NCBI GenBank assembly: GCA_045652785.1
Contig: JAZOLF010000046.1
Coordinates: 1 to 5,278, forward strand
Origin: Scatosoma sp045652785
Lineage (GTDB): Bacteria > Bacillota > Clostridia > Christensenellales > Borkfalkiaceae
Direction: 5' to 3'
DNA: 5,278 bases
A program made the position numbers and the translations under genes. This document shows, one piece after another, positions 1 through 4,340 of this stretch. A model generated the notes under the pieces. That model worked only from the letters and a program-made list of their open reading frames with translations, was not told where the DNA came from and made no database searches. Each line of letters starts with the position of its first letter. Positions within the stretch are counted from its first letter, which is position 1.

Positions 1-3
1 CGG

Positions 4-79
4 TGGTGCCTTGGGGCGGAATCGAACCACCGACAGGCAGATTTTCAGTCTGCTGCTCTACCAACTGAGCTACCAAGGC
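4..79 (-). tRNA. tRNA-Phe (anticodon GAA), CCA encoded
   Basis: The complement folds into a standard 76-nt cloverleaf. The acceptor stem GCCTTGG pairs with CCAAGGC, followed by discriminator A and an encoded CCA. The D arm is GCTC-AGTTGGTA-GAGC, the anticodon stem GCAGA/TCTGC encloses loop CTGAAAA, and the T arm is GGTGG-TTCGATT-CCGCC. The anticodon GAA (plus-strand 44-46) specifies phenylalanine. It lies 4 nt downstream of the tRNA-Asp gene and is almost certainly cotranscribed with it. No terminator is visible before the window edge, so more tRNAs may follow. Confidence 0.98.
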
Positions 80-83
80 ATTT

Positions 84-160
84 TGGCGACCCAAAACGGG
101 CTCGAACCGTCGACCTCCAGCGTGACAGGCTGGCGCTCTAACCAACTGAGCTATTGGGCC
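84..160 (-). tRNA. tRNA-Asp (anticodon GTC), CCA encoded
   Basis: The complement gives a canonical 77-nt tRNA. Acceptor GGCCCAA pairs with TTGGGTC (one G-U), the discriminator is G as expected for Asp, and CCA is encoded. Anticodon stem CCAGC/GCTGG holds loop CTGTCAC with anticodon GTC (plus-strand 124-126). The T arm is GACGG-TTCGAGC-CCGTT. It is the first gene of a two-tRNA unit with tRNA-Phe, driven by the promoter at 192-220. Confidence 0.98.
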
Positions 161-191
161 ATCGCCATTGCGTCCTAAACAACGCTTGTTA

Positions 192-220
192 ATAATACTC
201 TATTTATCAATATTTGTCAA
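192..220 (-). promoter_or_regulatory. Sigma-A-type promoter of the tRNA-Asp/tRNA-Phe unit
   Basis: On the minus strand a perfect -35 box TTGACA (215-220) is separated by exactly 17 nt from -10 box TATTAT (192-197). The start site would fall near 185, about 25 nt before the mature 5' end of tRNA-Asp. Near-consensus boxes fit a strongly expressed stable-RNA gene. Confidence 0.88.
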
Positions 221-346
221 GCATTTTGCAGGGCTTTTTTATAAAAAATTGAATTTTTTTCAGGTTTTATTTTTTCACCCTTATCGCCGATATCTTTTAG
301 CGAATGCTTCGACAATCCCCACCCCGAAAAAAAACATATATACATA
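221..346. other. Intergenic AT-rich stretch without a recognisable gene
   Basis: This stretch lies between the tRNA promoter and the 3' end of the serine dehydratase transcript. It holds homopolymeric A and T runs, including eight A at 327-334 (U8 on the minus-strand transcript). No start codon with a ribosome binding site leads into a convincing reading frame on either strand. Confidence 0.6.
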
Positions 347-379
347 GGGGCAAATATGCATTCATTGCATACCTGCCCC
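327..379 (-). terminator. Candidate terminator hairpin downstream of sdaA
   Basis: Read on the minus strand, 379 to 347 forms GGGGCA-GG-TATGCA, a 5-nt loop, then TGCATA-TT-TGCCCC. The inner GG/UU positions can form wobble pairs in minus-strand RNA, giving 14 contiguous pairs; on the plus strand they would be AA/CC mismatches, so the structure favours minus-strand RNA. The U8 tract (334 to 327) lies 12 nt beyond the stem, further than in a textbook intrinsic terminator. The element begins 8 nt after the sdaA stop codon. It may act as a terminator or as a 3'-end-stabilising hairpin. Confidence 0.5.
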
Positions 380-387
380 GCTGTTTT

Positions 388-1581
388 TTACTTTTTATAC
401 AATTTTGCAAGCCCGCCTTCCGACGTTTCACGGTAGCGTCCGTGTAAATCTTTGCCCGTTTCGTACATAGTTTCCACCACCAAATCGAAAGAGATTTTTC
501 GGCTGCCGAACAAAAACTTTGCAATCTCCGCGGCGTTGAGTGCACGCATCGCAGCAACCGCATTTCGCTCAATACAGGGGATTTGAACAAGCCCCGCAAT
601 CGGGTCGCAGGTGAGCCCTAAATGGTGTTCCATTGCCACTTCCGCAGCATATTCTTGCTGATCCAGCGTCATACCGTAAAGTTCCGCAATCGCCGCTGCT
701 GCCATCGAACAAGCGCTGCCGATTTCCGCTTGACATCCACATTCCGCGCCCGAAATAGAAGCATTTGTCTTAATCAAATTGCCCACTACGCCAGCCGCCG
801 CTAAGGCATCGACGATTTGTTCGTCGGAATAGCCTTTTTGCTCCTGCAAATAAATCAACACCGCAGGGAGTACACCGCACGCCCCACAAGTAGGCGCCGT
901 GACAATCGTGCCACCTGACGCATTTTGTTCGCTGACCGCAAACGCATATGCGCATACAAGGCGATCTTCCAGCGTATCCGCGCCTTCGTTTGGGATTTCC
1001 TTAAAATAGAGTACGTGCGCCCGCCTTTCGACGTCCAGGCCACCAGGCAAAGTGCCCGTCGCGCGCAATCCTTCCTGCGCCGCATTTTTCATCGCTGACC
1101 ACACTTCTGCAAGGTAATCTTTTAGTGCAACGCCTTCGCATTCGTACGCGTAATCAGGCAAGCGTTTATTTTGCTTTTCCAAATACTCACGGATTTTGGT
1201 AAAACTTTCCAACGGATAAACGTCACCAGGCACAATTCGTTCACGACCTTCTACTTCGATTGCGCCACCGCCCACGCTATACACGCGCAAACTCGCCGTT
1301 TCTACGCCATTTTTGTACGCAAAAAAGTCCATCGTGTTCGGATGCTTAATATCCGTCGCATCGAAATCATTGACGATTTCTACACCTTTCAAAACGTCAC
1401 GTATAATTTGCTGCGTGCCGTGTCCTTCGCCCGTCTTCGCAAGCGAACCATACAAAACGACCTTGAACGCATCCGCCGTAGGGTTTTCTTTTAAGAAAAG
1501 TTTGCTAGCATGTTCAGGCCCGATCGTATGCGACGAAGACGGCCCTTTCCCAATTCTAAACAATTCGCGTAATGATTGCAT
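388..1581 (-). CDS. sdaA: L-serine ammonia-lyase (serine dehydratase), iron-sulfur-dependent, single-chain form
   Basis: This cytoplasmic enzyme deaminates L-serine to pyruvate and ammonia using a [4Fe-4S] cluster rather than PLP. The 397-residue chain has the beta domain first (roughly 1-145), with GPSSSHTIGP at 13-22 and GSLAKTGEGHGT at 45-56. The catalytic alpha domain follows (about 155-397), with TAPTCGACG near 228-236. The three Cys expected to ligate the cluster are C283 (GCQ), C325 (TCDP) and C336 (PCIERN); their spacing of 42 and 11 matches the characterised Legionella enzyme. That enzyme also uses a C-terminal Cys as a fourth ligand; this tail (ending LYKK) has none. It is shorter than E. 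coli SdaA (454 aa) but close to single-chain Bacteroides/Clostridia forms. The start is supported by AAAGGAG at 1591-1597, 9 nt upstream. It appears monocistronic, with its own promoter. Confidence 0.95.
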   Translation of the reverse strand: MQSLRELFRIGKGPSSSHTIGPEHASKLFLKENPTADAFKVVLYGSLAKTGEGHGTQQIIRDVLKGVEIVNDFDATDIKHPNTMDFFAYKNGVETASLRVYSVGGGAIEVEGRERIVPGDVYPLESFTKIREYLEKQNKRLPDYAYECEGVALKDYLAEVWSAMKNAAQEGLRATGTLPGGLDVERRAHVLYFKEIPNEGADTLEDRLVCAYAFAVSEQNASGGTIVTAPTCGACGVLPAVLIYLQEQKGYSDEQIVDALAAAGVVGNLIKTNASISGAECGCQAEIGSACSMAAAAIAELYGMTLDQQEYAAEVAMEHHLGLTCDPIAGLVQIPCIERNAVAAMRALNAAEIAKFLFGSRKISFDLVVETMYETGKDLHGRYRETSEGGLAKLYKK

Positions 1582-1590
1582 ACCAAAAAT

Positions 1591-1597
1591 CTCCTTT
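1591..1597 (-). promoter_or_regulatory. Ribosome binding site of sdaA
   Basis: Minus-strand AAAGGAG lies 9 nt before the ATG at 1579-1581 and fixes that codon as the start of the serine dehydratase. Confidence 0.8.
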
Positions 1598-1609
1598 GCT
1601 AACAGTTAT

Positions 1610-1638
1610 ATTGTATCATATTTTATGAAAGAAAGCAA
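1610..1638 (-). promoter_or_regulatory. Promoter of sdaA (extended -10 type)
   Basis: On the minus strand -10 box TACAAT (1610-1615) is preceded by TGA, forming an extended -10 motif, and lies 17 nt from a weak -35 box TTGCTT (1633-1638). Transcription would start near 1603, leaving a leader of about 20 nt that contains only the ribosome binding site. It sits just downstream of the terminator of the preceding gene, so sdaA appears independently transcribed. Confidence 0.7.
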
Positions 1639-1670
1639 GATTTTACCTAAAAAAGATAAGAACGAATTTT

Positions 1671-1702
1671 AAAAAGCCCCCGACCTGAATCGGGAGCTTT
1701 TT
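1671..1702 (-). terminator. Intrinsic terminator of the DUF2828/VWA gene
   Basis: A 13-bp stem (1671-1683 with 1690-1702) with a 6-nt loop is GC-rich in the middle and ends in five T on either strand. Read on the minus strand it is AAAAAGCTCCCGA, loop TTCAGG, TCGGGGGCTTTTT, with one U-G pair. It lies about 55 nt after the stop of the VWA gene and before the sdaA promoter. Its symmetry would let it work in both directions, but no plus-strand gene needs it. Confidence 0.88.
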
Positions 1703-1757
1703 CGTTTCATCGCATACCTGCCTATACATTTTTTGATTGTTAGGCAAAAACCAGAGA

Positions 1758-3314
1758 TTATATAACGTCTTTAATTGCATCTTCTACGGGTTGATAGCGT
1801 TCGCTGTTCACTTGTTCAAGTAAGCATTCAAACGGATCAAGTTTGGAAGACAGCACCATCTTTGCAACCGAAGGGCTAAAACCGCTAACAAGTGCAACAC
1901 CCATCTTGTTTTCACGCAAAGGAATCGTCATAGAAGAACTACAAATATTCCAGAACACCAAGCGCGGCAAATCGTAGCCATACTGCTTATAGCGTTCCGC
2001 AAAGACGGTAAACAAGCGTTGGAATTTTATATCATACGCAGGTCCGTAGGTAGAAGACTTCGCACAATTATCAAATTCCATATCGGAAAGAATCAGCACG
2101 TTCTTAGGCATATCCGCCTGTTTCATCTTGTTTTTGACCGCCGTAGCCAAAATCAAATTAAACACCGCTTCGATGTTCGTGCAGCCAATATCGCTGTTTG
2201 CTAATGCCTTGCCGATTTTATCATGCAGCGTTTTGCAGGTAGATAAGTTGACAAATTTCGGGGTTTCGCTAAATGTGATATAACGATCCTTTAAAGGCCC
2301 CGAACAACGTTCCGAAAAATAGATCGCCAGCGCATTTGCAACAGAAAGGCAGGTCACGTTTGTTTTCGGTATAGTTATAGTCATACTCCCCGAGCCATCG
2401 GCTACGCAAATGGTATTCCCGTCCCCCTGCACGTAATCGGGCAAGCCTTTCCAAAGCGCTTCCAATGCATCGTCAACGGGCCGCAAGGACACATCCCAAC
2501 CCGAATATGCCGTATATTTATGCACAATATCATGCGGGAAAAGCACACCCGCGTTGAGTTTTTCTTCCCCTTGTGCAACCTTCTTCAAAAAGCCTTCACG
2601 GCGCTGTTGATCGTTGCGCAAAAAAGCGTCCGCATAGAGTAAGTTAGCACGCGAAGGCACAGCGGAATAATCAATTTTATCCCACGCCTTTTGGCTCATA
2701 TCCACTTCAACGACCTTCAAGTGCGCGCGTAATTGCGCCAAGATCTGGCGATACTTCTTTTGCGTGATGCCAAATGCATGAATCAGCACCTTTGCATACC
2801 CTACCGAACGGGGGGAAGTGGCGTTGATCGAAGGCATCCACTTCGCGCAAAGGCTAACAGGCTTTCCTTGTTTAAGAGCATCCATGTCGTCGTCAAGTTG
2901 CTTACGAATCAACGCGCAAACCTTGTCCTTTAACGGAGTATCCAGCAAGCACAGCAAGTTATCCCAACGGGTATATTCCGCCACGAGCGGCAAAAGTTTT
3001 TCCGCAATCGCAGGTTCGCTTTTCGCCAAAAAGGCAATACAAACACGGAACAAGCGGCGTTCACCCATCCCGCCACGCACGTCCGCGGCAAAAAAGAGCC
3101 ACTTGACGGCAAGCAGTTTATTTTCATAGAAAGCCTTTGCGAAACGTTTTGCAACGTCTTCTTCGGAAAGTTTTCTAAGCGAAGAAACCGCAAAGTTGAG
3201 ATCCAACAGCGGCTTACAAGTCGTCGCGTAGCCGATTGCACCCTTTTCGGTGACGGATACGTTAAATTCTTCGGCTAACGTTTCTTCAATTCCATCTACA
3301 AATTGATCTTTCAT
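1758..3314 (-). CDS. DUF2828 family protein with C-terminal von Willebrand A domain (Ro60/TROVE-like architecture)
   Basis: This is a predicted soluble 518-residue protein with no signal peptide or membrane segment. The N-terminal part (about 1-290) is helical and has DUF2828 hallmarks: LLDLNFAVSSLR near 36-47, VRGGMGERRLFR at 79-90, RWDNLL near 116-121 and KWMPSINATS at 158-167. The C-terminal part (about 300-500) is a VWA domain with a complete metal-ion-dependent adhesion site: DGSGS (D306, S308, S310), T379 in GCTNIE and D411 in LSDMEFD. A helical domain followed by an MIDAS VWA domain is the plan of Ro60/TROVE RNA-binding proteins. RNA binding here is inferred, as DUF2828 has no established function that I know. 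I chose Met at 3314 because AGGGGGT lies 6 nt upstream; an in-frame ATG at 3350 has no ribosome binding site and lies at the predicted transcription start. The two tRNA-like genes lie upstream on the same strand. Confidence 0.88.
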   Translation of the reverse strand: MKDQFVDGIEETLAEEFNVSVTEKGAIGYATTCKPLLDLNFAVSSLRKLSEEDVAKRFAKAFYENKLLAVKWLFFAADVRGGMGERRLFRVCIAFLAKSEPAIAEKLLPLVAEYTRWDNLLCLLDTPLKDKVCALIRKQLDDDMDALKQGKPVSLCAKWMPSINATSPRSVGYAKVLIHAFGITQKKYRQILAQLRAHLKVVEVDMSQKAWDKIDYSAVPSRANLLYADAFLRNDQQRREGFLKKVAQGEEKLNAGVLFPHDIVHKYTAYSGWDVSLRPVDDALEALWKGLPDYVQGDGNTICVADGSGSMTITIPKTNVTCLSVANALAIYFSERCSGPLKDRYITFSETPKFVNLSTCKTLHDKIGKALANSDIGCTNIEAVFNLILATAVKNKMKQADMPKNVLILSDMEFDNCAKSSTYGPAYDIKFQRLFTVFAERYKQYGYDLPRLVFWNICSSSMTIPLRENKMGVALVSGFSPSVAKMVLSSKLDPFECLLEQVNSERYQPVEDAIKDVI

Positions 3315-3320
3315 ACTCTT

Positions 3321-3327
3321 ACCCCCT
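3321..3327 (-). promoter_or_regulatory. Ribosome binding site deciding the start of the DUF2828/VWA gene
   Basis: Minus-strand AGGGGGT lies 6 nt before the ATG at 3312-3314. The alternative in-frame ATG at 3348-3350, 12 codons upstream, is preceded by an AT-rich sequence with no purine-rich box. The protein therefore most likely begins MKDQF. Confidence 0.75.
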
Positions 3328-3351
3328 AACTCTTTTTTAGGCAAAGCCATT

Positions 3352-3380
3352 ATTAAACAAGGCGCAGATGTTTTCTACAA
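3352..3380 (-). promoter_or_regulatory. Possible weak promoter of the DUF2828/VWA gene
   Basis: Minus-strand TTGTAG (3375-3380) and TTTAAT (3352-3357) are 17 nt apart. The -10 matches consensus at five of six positions, the -35 only at three. It would give a leader of about 30 nt and place the upstream ATG at the transcript start. Readthrough from the tRNA-like genes is an equally possible source of mRNA. Confidence 0.3.
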
Positions 3381-3404
3381 CTCCTAAATTGCTGTAAGCG
3401 CCTT
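3359..3404 (-). other. Structured leader segment before the DUF2828/VWA gene
   Basis: AAGGCGC and GCGCCTT (3398-3404 and 3359-3365) can form a 7-bp stem closing a 32-nt loop, within which TACA and TGTA can also pair. The 5' arm and loop contain CTTACAGCAATTT, which resembles the conserved core of the inserts in the two tRNA-like genes. It could be an RNA structure in a readthrough transcript or a remnant of a third copy of that element. No known riboswitch class is recognised. Confidence 0.3.
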
Positions 3405-3428
3405 TCAATGTCGTTAAAACGTGAGCAA

Positions 3429-3452
3429 AGTTGTGCCCTTGCGGGCACAACT
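3429..3452 (-). other. Perfect 10-bp hairpin with GNRA tetraloop between the tRNA-like gene and the DUF2828/VWA gene
   Basis: Minus-strand AGTTGTGCCC, loop GCAA, GGGCACAACT forms 10 uninterrupted pairs capped by a GNRA-type tetraloop; the plus strand would give UUGC, so minus-strand RNA is favoured. It starts 7 nt after the 3' end of the tRNA-Arg-like gene. The sequence that follows (TTGCTCACGTTTT) has only a distant, short T tract, so it is a poor intrinsic terminator. It may be a processing or stabilising structure, an attenuator, or a protein-binding site. Confidence 0.6.
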
Positions 3453-3459
3453 CCGCCTG

Positions 3460-3570
3460 TGCGAACGGCAGGATTTGAACCTGCGACCACGAGCTTAGAA
3501 AGCGTAAGATTGCTGTTAAGGGCTTTGTCAAACCCTATTTTTCGCGCTCTGCCAACTGAGCTACGTTCGC
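3460..3570 (-). tRNA. Interrupted tRNA-Arg-like gene (anticodon TCT) with 38-nt insertion
   Basis: The complement has a perfect acceptor stem GCGAACG/CGTTCGC with discriminator A. The D arm GCTC-AGTTGGCA-GAGC keeps T8, A14, G18-G19 and A21, and the T arm GCAGG-TTCAAAT-CCTGC is perfect. Upstream of variable loop TGGTC lie 3' anticodon stem GCTCG and loop TTTCTAA, giving anticodon UCU (plus-strand 3497-3499). The region between D and T arms is 61 nt instead of 23. If the extra 38 nt (3504-3541) are removed, CGA joins GC and the full anticodon stem CGAGC/GCTCG is restored. No CCA is encoded (CAG follows), unlike the tRNA-Asp and tRNA-Phe genes here. It could be an intron-containing tRNA or a tRNA-mimicking small RNA; the anticodon assignment depends on the first view. 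Confidence 0.65.
3504..3541 (-). other. 38-nt insert in the tRNA-Arg-like gene
   Basis: This insert interrupts the 5' strand of the anticodon stem between positions 29 and 30. It contains hairpin GGGTTT-GACA-AAGCCC (3520-3535), then CTTAACAGCAAT. It matches the insert of the neighbouring tRNA-like gene at 28 of 38 positions with no gaps. It is far too short for a group I or II intron. The boundaries are defined only by restoration of the stem and could shift by a nucleotide or two. Confidence 0.55.
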
Positions 3571-3575
3571 ATATA

Positions 3576-3592
3576 CCGACACAAAACGTCGG
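3576..3592 (-). other. Small hairpin between the two tRNA-like genes
   Basis: Minus-strand CCGACG, loop TTTTG, TGTCGG forms six pairs including one G-U. It sits in the 40-nt spacer between the two tRNA-like genes and has no following U tract, so a processing signal is more likely than termination. Confidence 0.4.
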
Positions 3593-3610
3593 CAGATTTT
3601 AAGAAAAAGA

Positions 3611-3721
3611 TCGGGGCGGCAGGATCCGAAGCCGCGACCACGGGCTTATCAGCAACAAAATTGCAGTAAAGGGCTTTTTCAAACCCCCATATACGTGCTC
3701 TGCCAACTGAGCTACGCCCCG
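3611..3721 (-). tRNA. Interrupted, possibly degenerate tRNA-Ile-like gene (anticodon GAT) with 38-nt insertion
   Basis: It has the same 111-nt plan as the downstream tRNA-Arg-like gene. The acceptor stem CGGGGCG/CGCCCCG is perfect, with discriminator A, and the D arm is identical in both. The 3' anticodon stem is GCCCG and loop CTGATAA gives anticodon GAU (plus-strand 3648-3650), as in ordinary tRNA-Ile. The 61 nt between D and T arms again hold 38 extra nt. Here removing the insert does not restore the stem: only the first two pairs form. The T arm GCGGC-TTCGGAT-CCTGC has C53 opposite C61 in place of the near-invariant G-C pair, and G58 in place of A58. No CCA is encoded; TCTTTTTCTT follows directly and could stop transcription. 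It may be a decaying tRNA pseudogene or a specialised non-translating RNA. Confidence 0.5.
3655..3692 (-). other. 38-nt insert in the tRNA-Ile-like gene
   Basis: This is the equivalent of the insert in the tRNA-Arg-like gene, of the same length and at the same position. It contains hairpin GGGTTT-GAAA-AAGCCC (3671-3686), which has a GNRA tetraloop, followed by CTTTACTGCAAT. Conservation is concentrated in the hairpin and the GCAAT segment, while the ends differ. Confidence 0.5.
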
Positions 3722-3729
3722 ATATTGTA

Positions 3730-3757
3730 TTTATAAACAAATTATATCACACGTCAA
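3730..3757 (-). promoter_or_regulatory. Overlapping alternative promoter for the tRNA-like genes
   Basis: Minus-strand TTGACG (3752-3757) and TATAAA (3730-3735) are separated by 16 nt and overlap the promoter at 3741-3769. A start from here would fall within a few nucleotides of the mature 5' end of the tRNA-Ile-like RNA. Only one of the two may be used. Confidence 0.4.
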
Positions 3758-3769
3758 ACAGAAAATCAA
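3741..3769 (-). promoter_or_regulatory. Main candidate promoter of the tRNA-like gene pair
   Basis: Minus-strand -35 TTGATT (3764-3769) and a perfect -10 TATAAT (3741-3746) are 17 nt apart, with TGA before the -10 as an extended -10 motif. Transcription would begin near 3734, about 13 nt before the tRNA-like 5' end. It begins just beyond the T tract of the rplQ terminator, so the tRNA-like genes form a new transcription unit. Confidence 0.75.
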
Positions 3770-3777
3770 TAGAAAAT

Positions 3778-3811
3778 AAAAAAATCGGCTACGGAATTTC
3801 TCCGTAGCCGA
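3778..3811 (-). terminator. Intrinsic terminator of the rpoA-rplQ operon
   Basis: Minus-strand TCGGCTACGGA, loop GAAAT, TCCGTAGCCGA forms 11 perfect pairs (3801-3811 with 3785-3795), immediately followed by seven T (3784 to 3778). It begins 18 nt after the rplQ stop codon. This is a textbook factor-independent terminator. Confidence 0.96.
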
Positions 3812-3829
3812 ATCTTTCATAAAACCAGA

Positions 3830-4336
3830 TTAAACAAGTTCAATGATTGCGGTTTCAGCACCGTCACCACGACGTTCACCAAGAAGGTAAATTCTGGTGT
3901 AGCCGCCACCTTGACCAAGTTCTTCCTTTCTTGCCGCATACTTAGGTGCGATTTCGTTGAAGATCTTTGCCATCAAGGGATGGTTGATACCTGCCGTTCT
4001 TGCTTTGAAATCAGCCTTCTTTTCAGCGAAAGCCTTGATTTCAGGCAAGTCATAGGTCTTAGCCATGATAGCGCGACGAGCAGCAAGGCGTTTTGCGCCG
4101 TCCTTGAAGGACTTAACAACAACTTCCTTACCTTTCTTATCCGTTTTCGTTACTTCGAATTCGATAATATCATCATAAGTGTTTACCGCTTTGGTGATGA
4201 GTTTTTCAACGTAAGGTTTCAACTCTTTTGCCTTTGCAGCGGTCGTTTCAATTTTACCGTACCAAAGAAGTTGGGACGCCAAGCCTCTAAGCAATGCGTT
4301 TCTTTCTTTGGACGTTCTTCCCAATTTGCCGGGCAT
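3830..4336 (-). CDS. rplQ: 50S ribosomal protein bL17 (L17), unusually long
   Basis: This is a component of the large ribosomal subunit, located near the exit of the nascent-chain tunnel. The 168-residue product opens with the family signature KLGRTSKERNALLRGLASQLL (from residue 4) and KIETTAAKAKELKPYVEKLIT (residues 28-48). It closes with IFNEIAPKYAARK (125-137) and GGGYTRIYLLGERRGDGAETAIIELV (from 143). Typical bacterial bL17 is about 113-127 residues. The extra length comes from roughly 30 residues at 51-80 (lysine- and acid-rich), about 25 at 97-121 and a few before GGGYTRI. All conserved blocks are present and in frame, so it looks functional. The start lies 4 nt after the rpoA stop; its AGGAGG is inside the last rpoA codons, which suggests translational coupling. 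Confidence 0.96.
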   Translation of the reverse strand: MPGKLGRTSKERNALLRGLASQLLWYGKIETTAAKAKELKPYVEKLITKAVNTYDDIIEFEVTKTDKKGKEVVVKSFKDGAKRLAARRAIMAKTYDLPEIKAFAEKKADFKARTAGINHPLMAKIFNEIAPKYAARKEELGQGGGYTRIYLLGERRGDGAETAIIELV

Positions 4337-4340
4337 AATT

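Noticed and set aside
347..389. Plus-strand terminator using the T run at 384-389
   Set aside because: No plus-strand gene lies upstream. The hairpin has an AA/CC mismatch on that strand but wobble pairs on the minus strand.
1171..1672. Overlapping plus-strand open frames opposite the 5' half of sdaA
   Set aside because: They are antisense shadows of a well-conserved enzyme gene, with low-complexity products and no translation signals.
3315..3350. Upstream ATG as the start of the DUF2828/VWA gene
   Set aside because: It has no ribosome binding site and would sit at the predicted transcription start, whereas the ATG at 3312-3314 has a well-placed AGGGGGT.
3408..3602. Plus-strand open frame of 64 codons containing GFEPATTSLE and LPTELRS
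   Set aside because: These peptides are what antisense translation of tRNA T and D arms typically gives. The frame lies across the tRNA-Arg-like gene and has no ribosome binding site.
3460..3721. Group I or group II intron in the tRNA-like genes
   Set aside because: The 38-nt inserts are many times too short for a catalytic core, and none of the conserved core motifs is present.
3460..3721. Direct identification of the tRNA-like RNAs as YrlA-type Y RNAs
   Set aside because: The 5' and 3' ends here form a tRNA acceptor stem, and anticodon loops are present. To my recollection YrlA RNAs arrange their tRNA-like module differently, and I cannot see a Ro60-binding stem with confidence. Only the analogy is kept.
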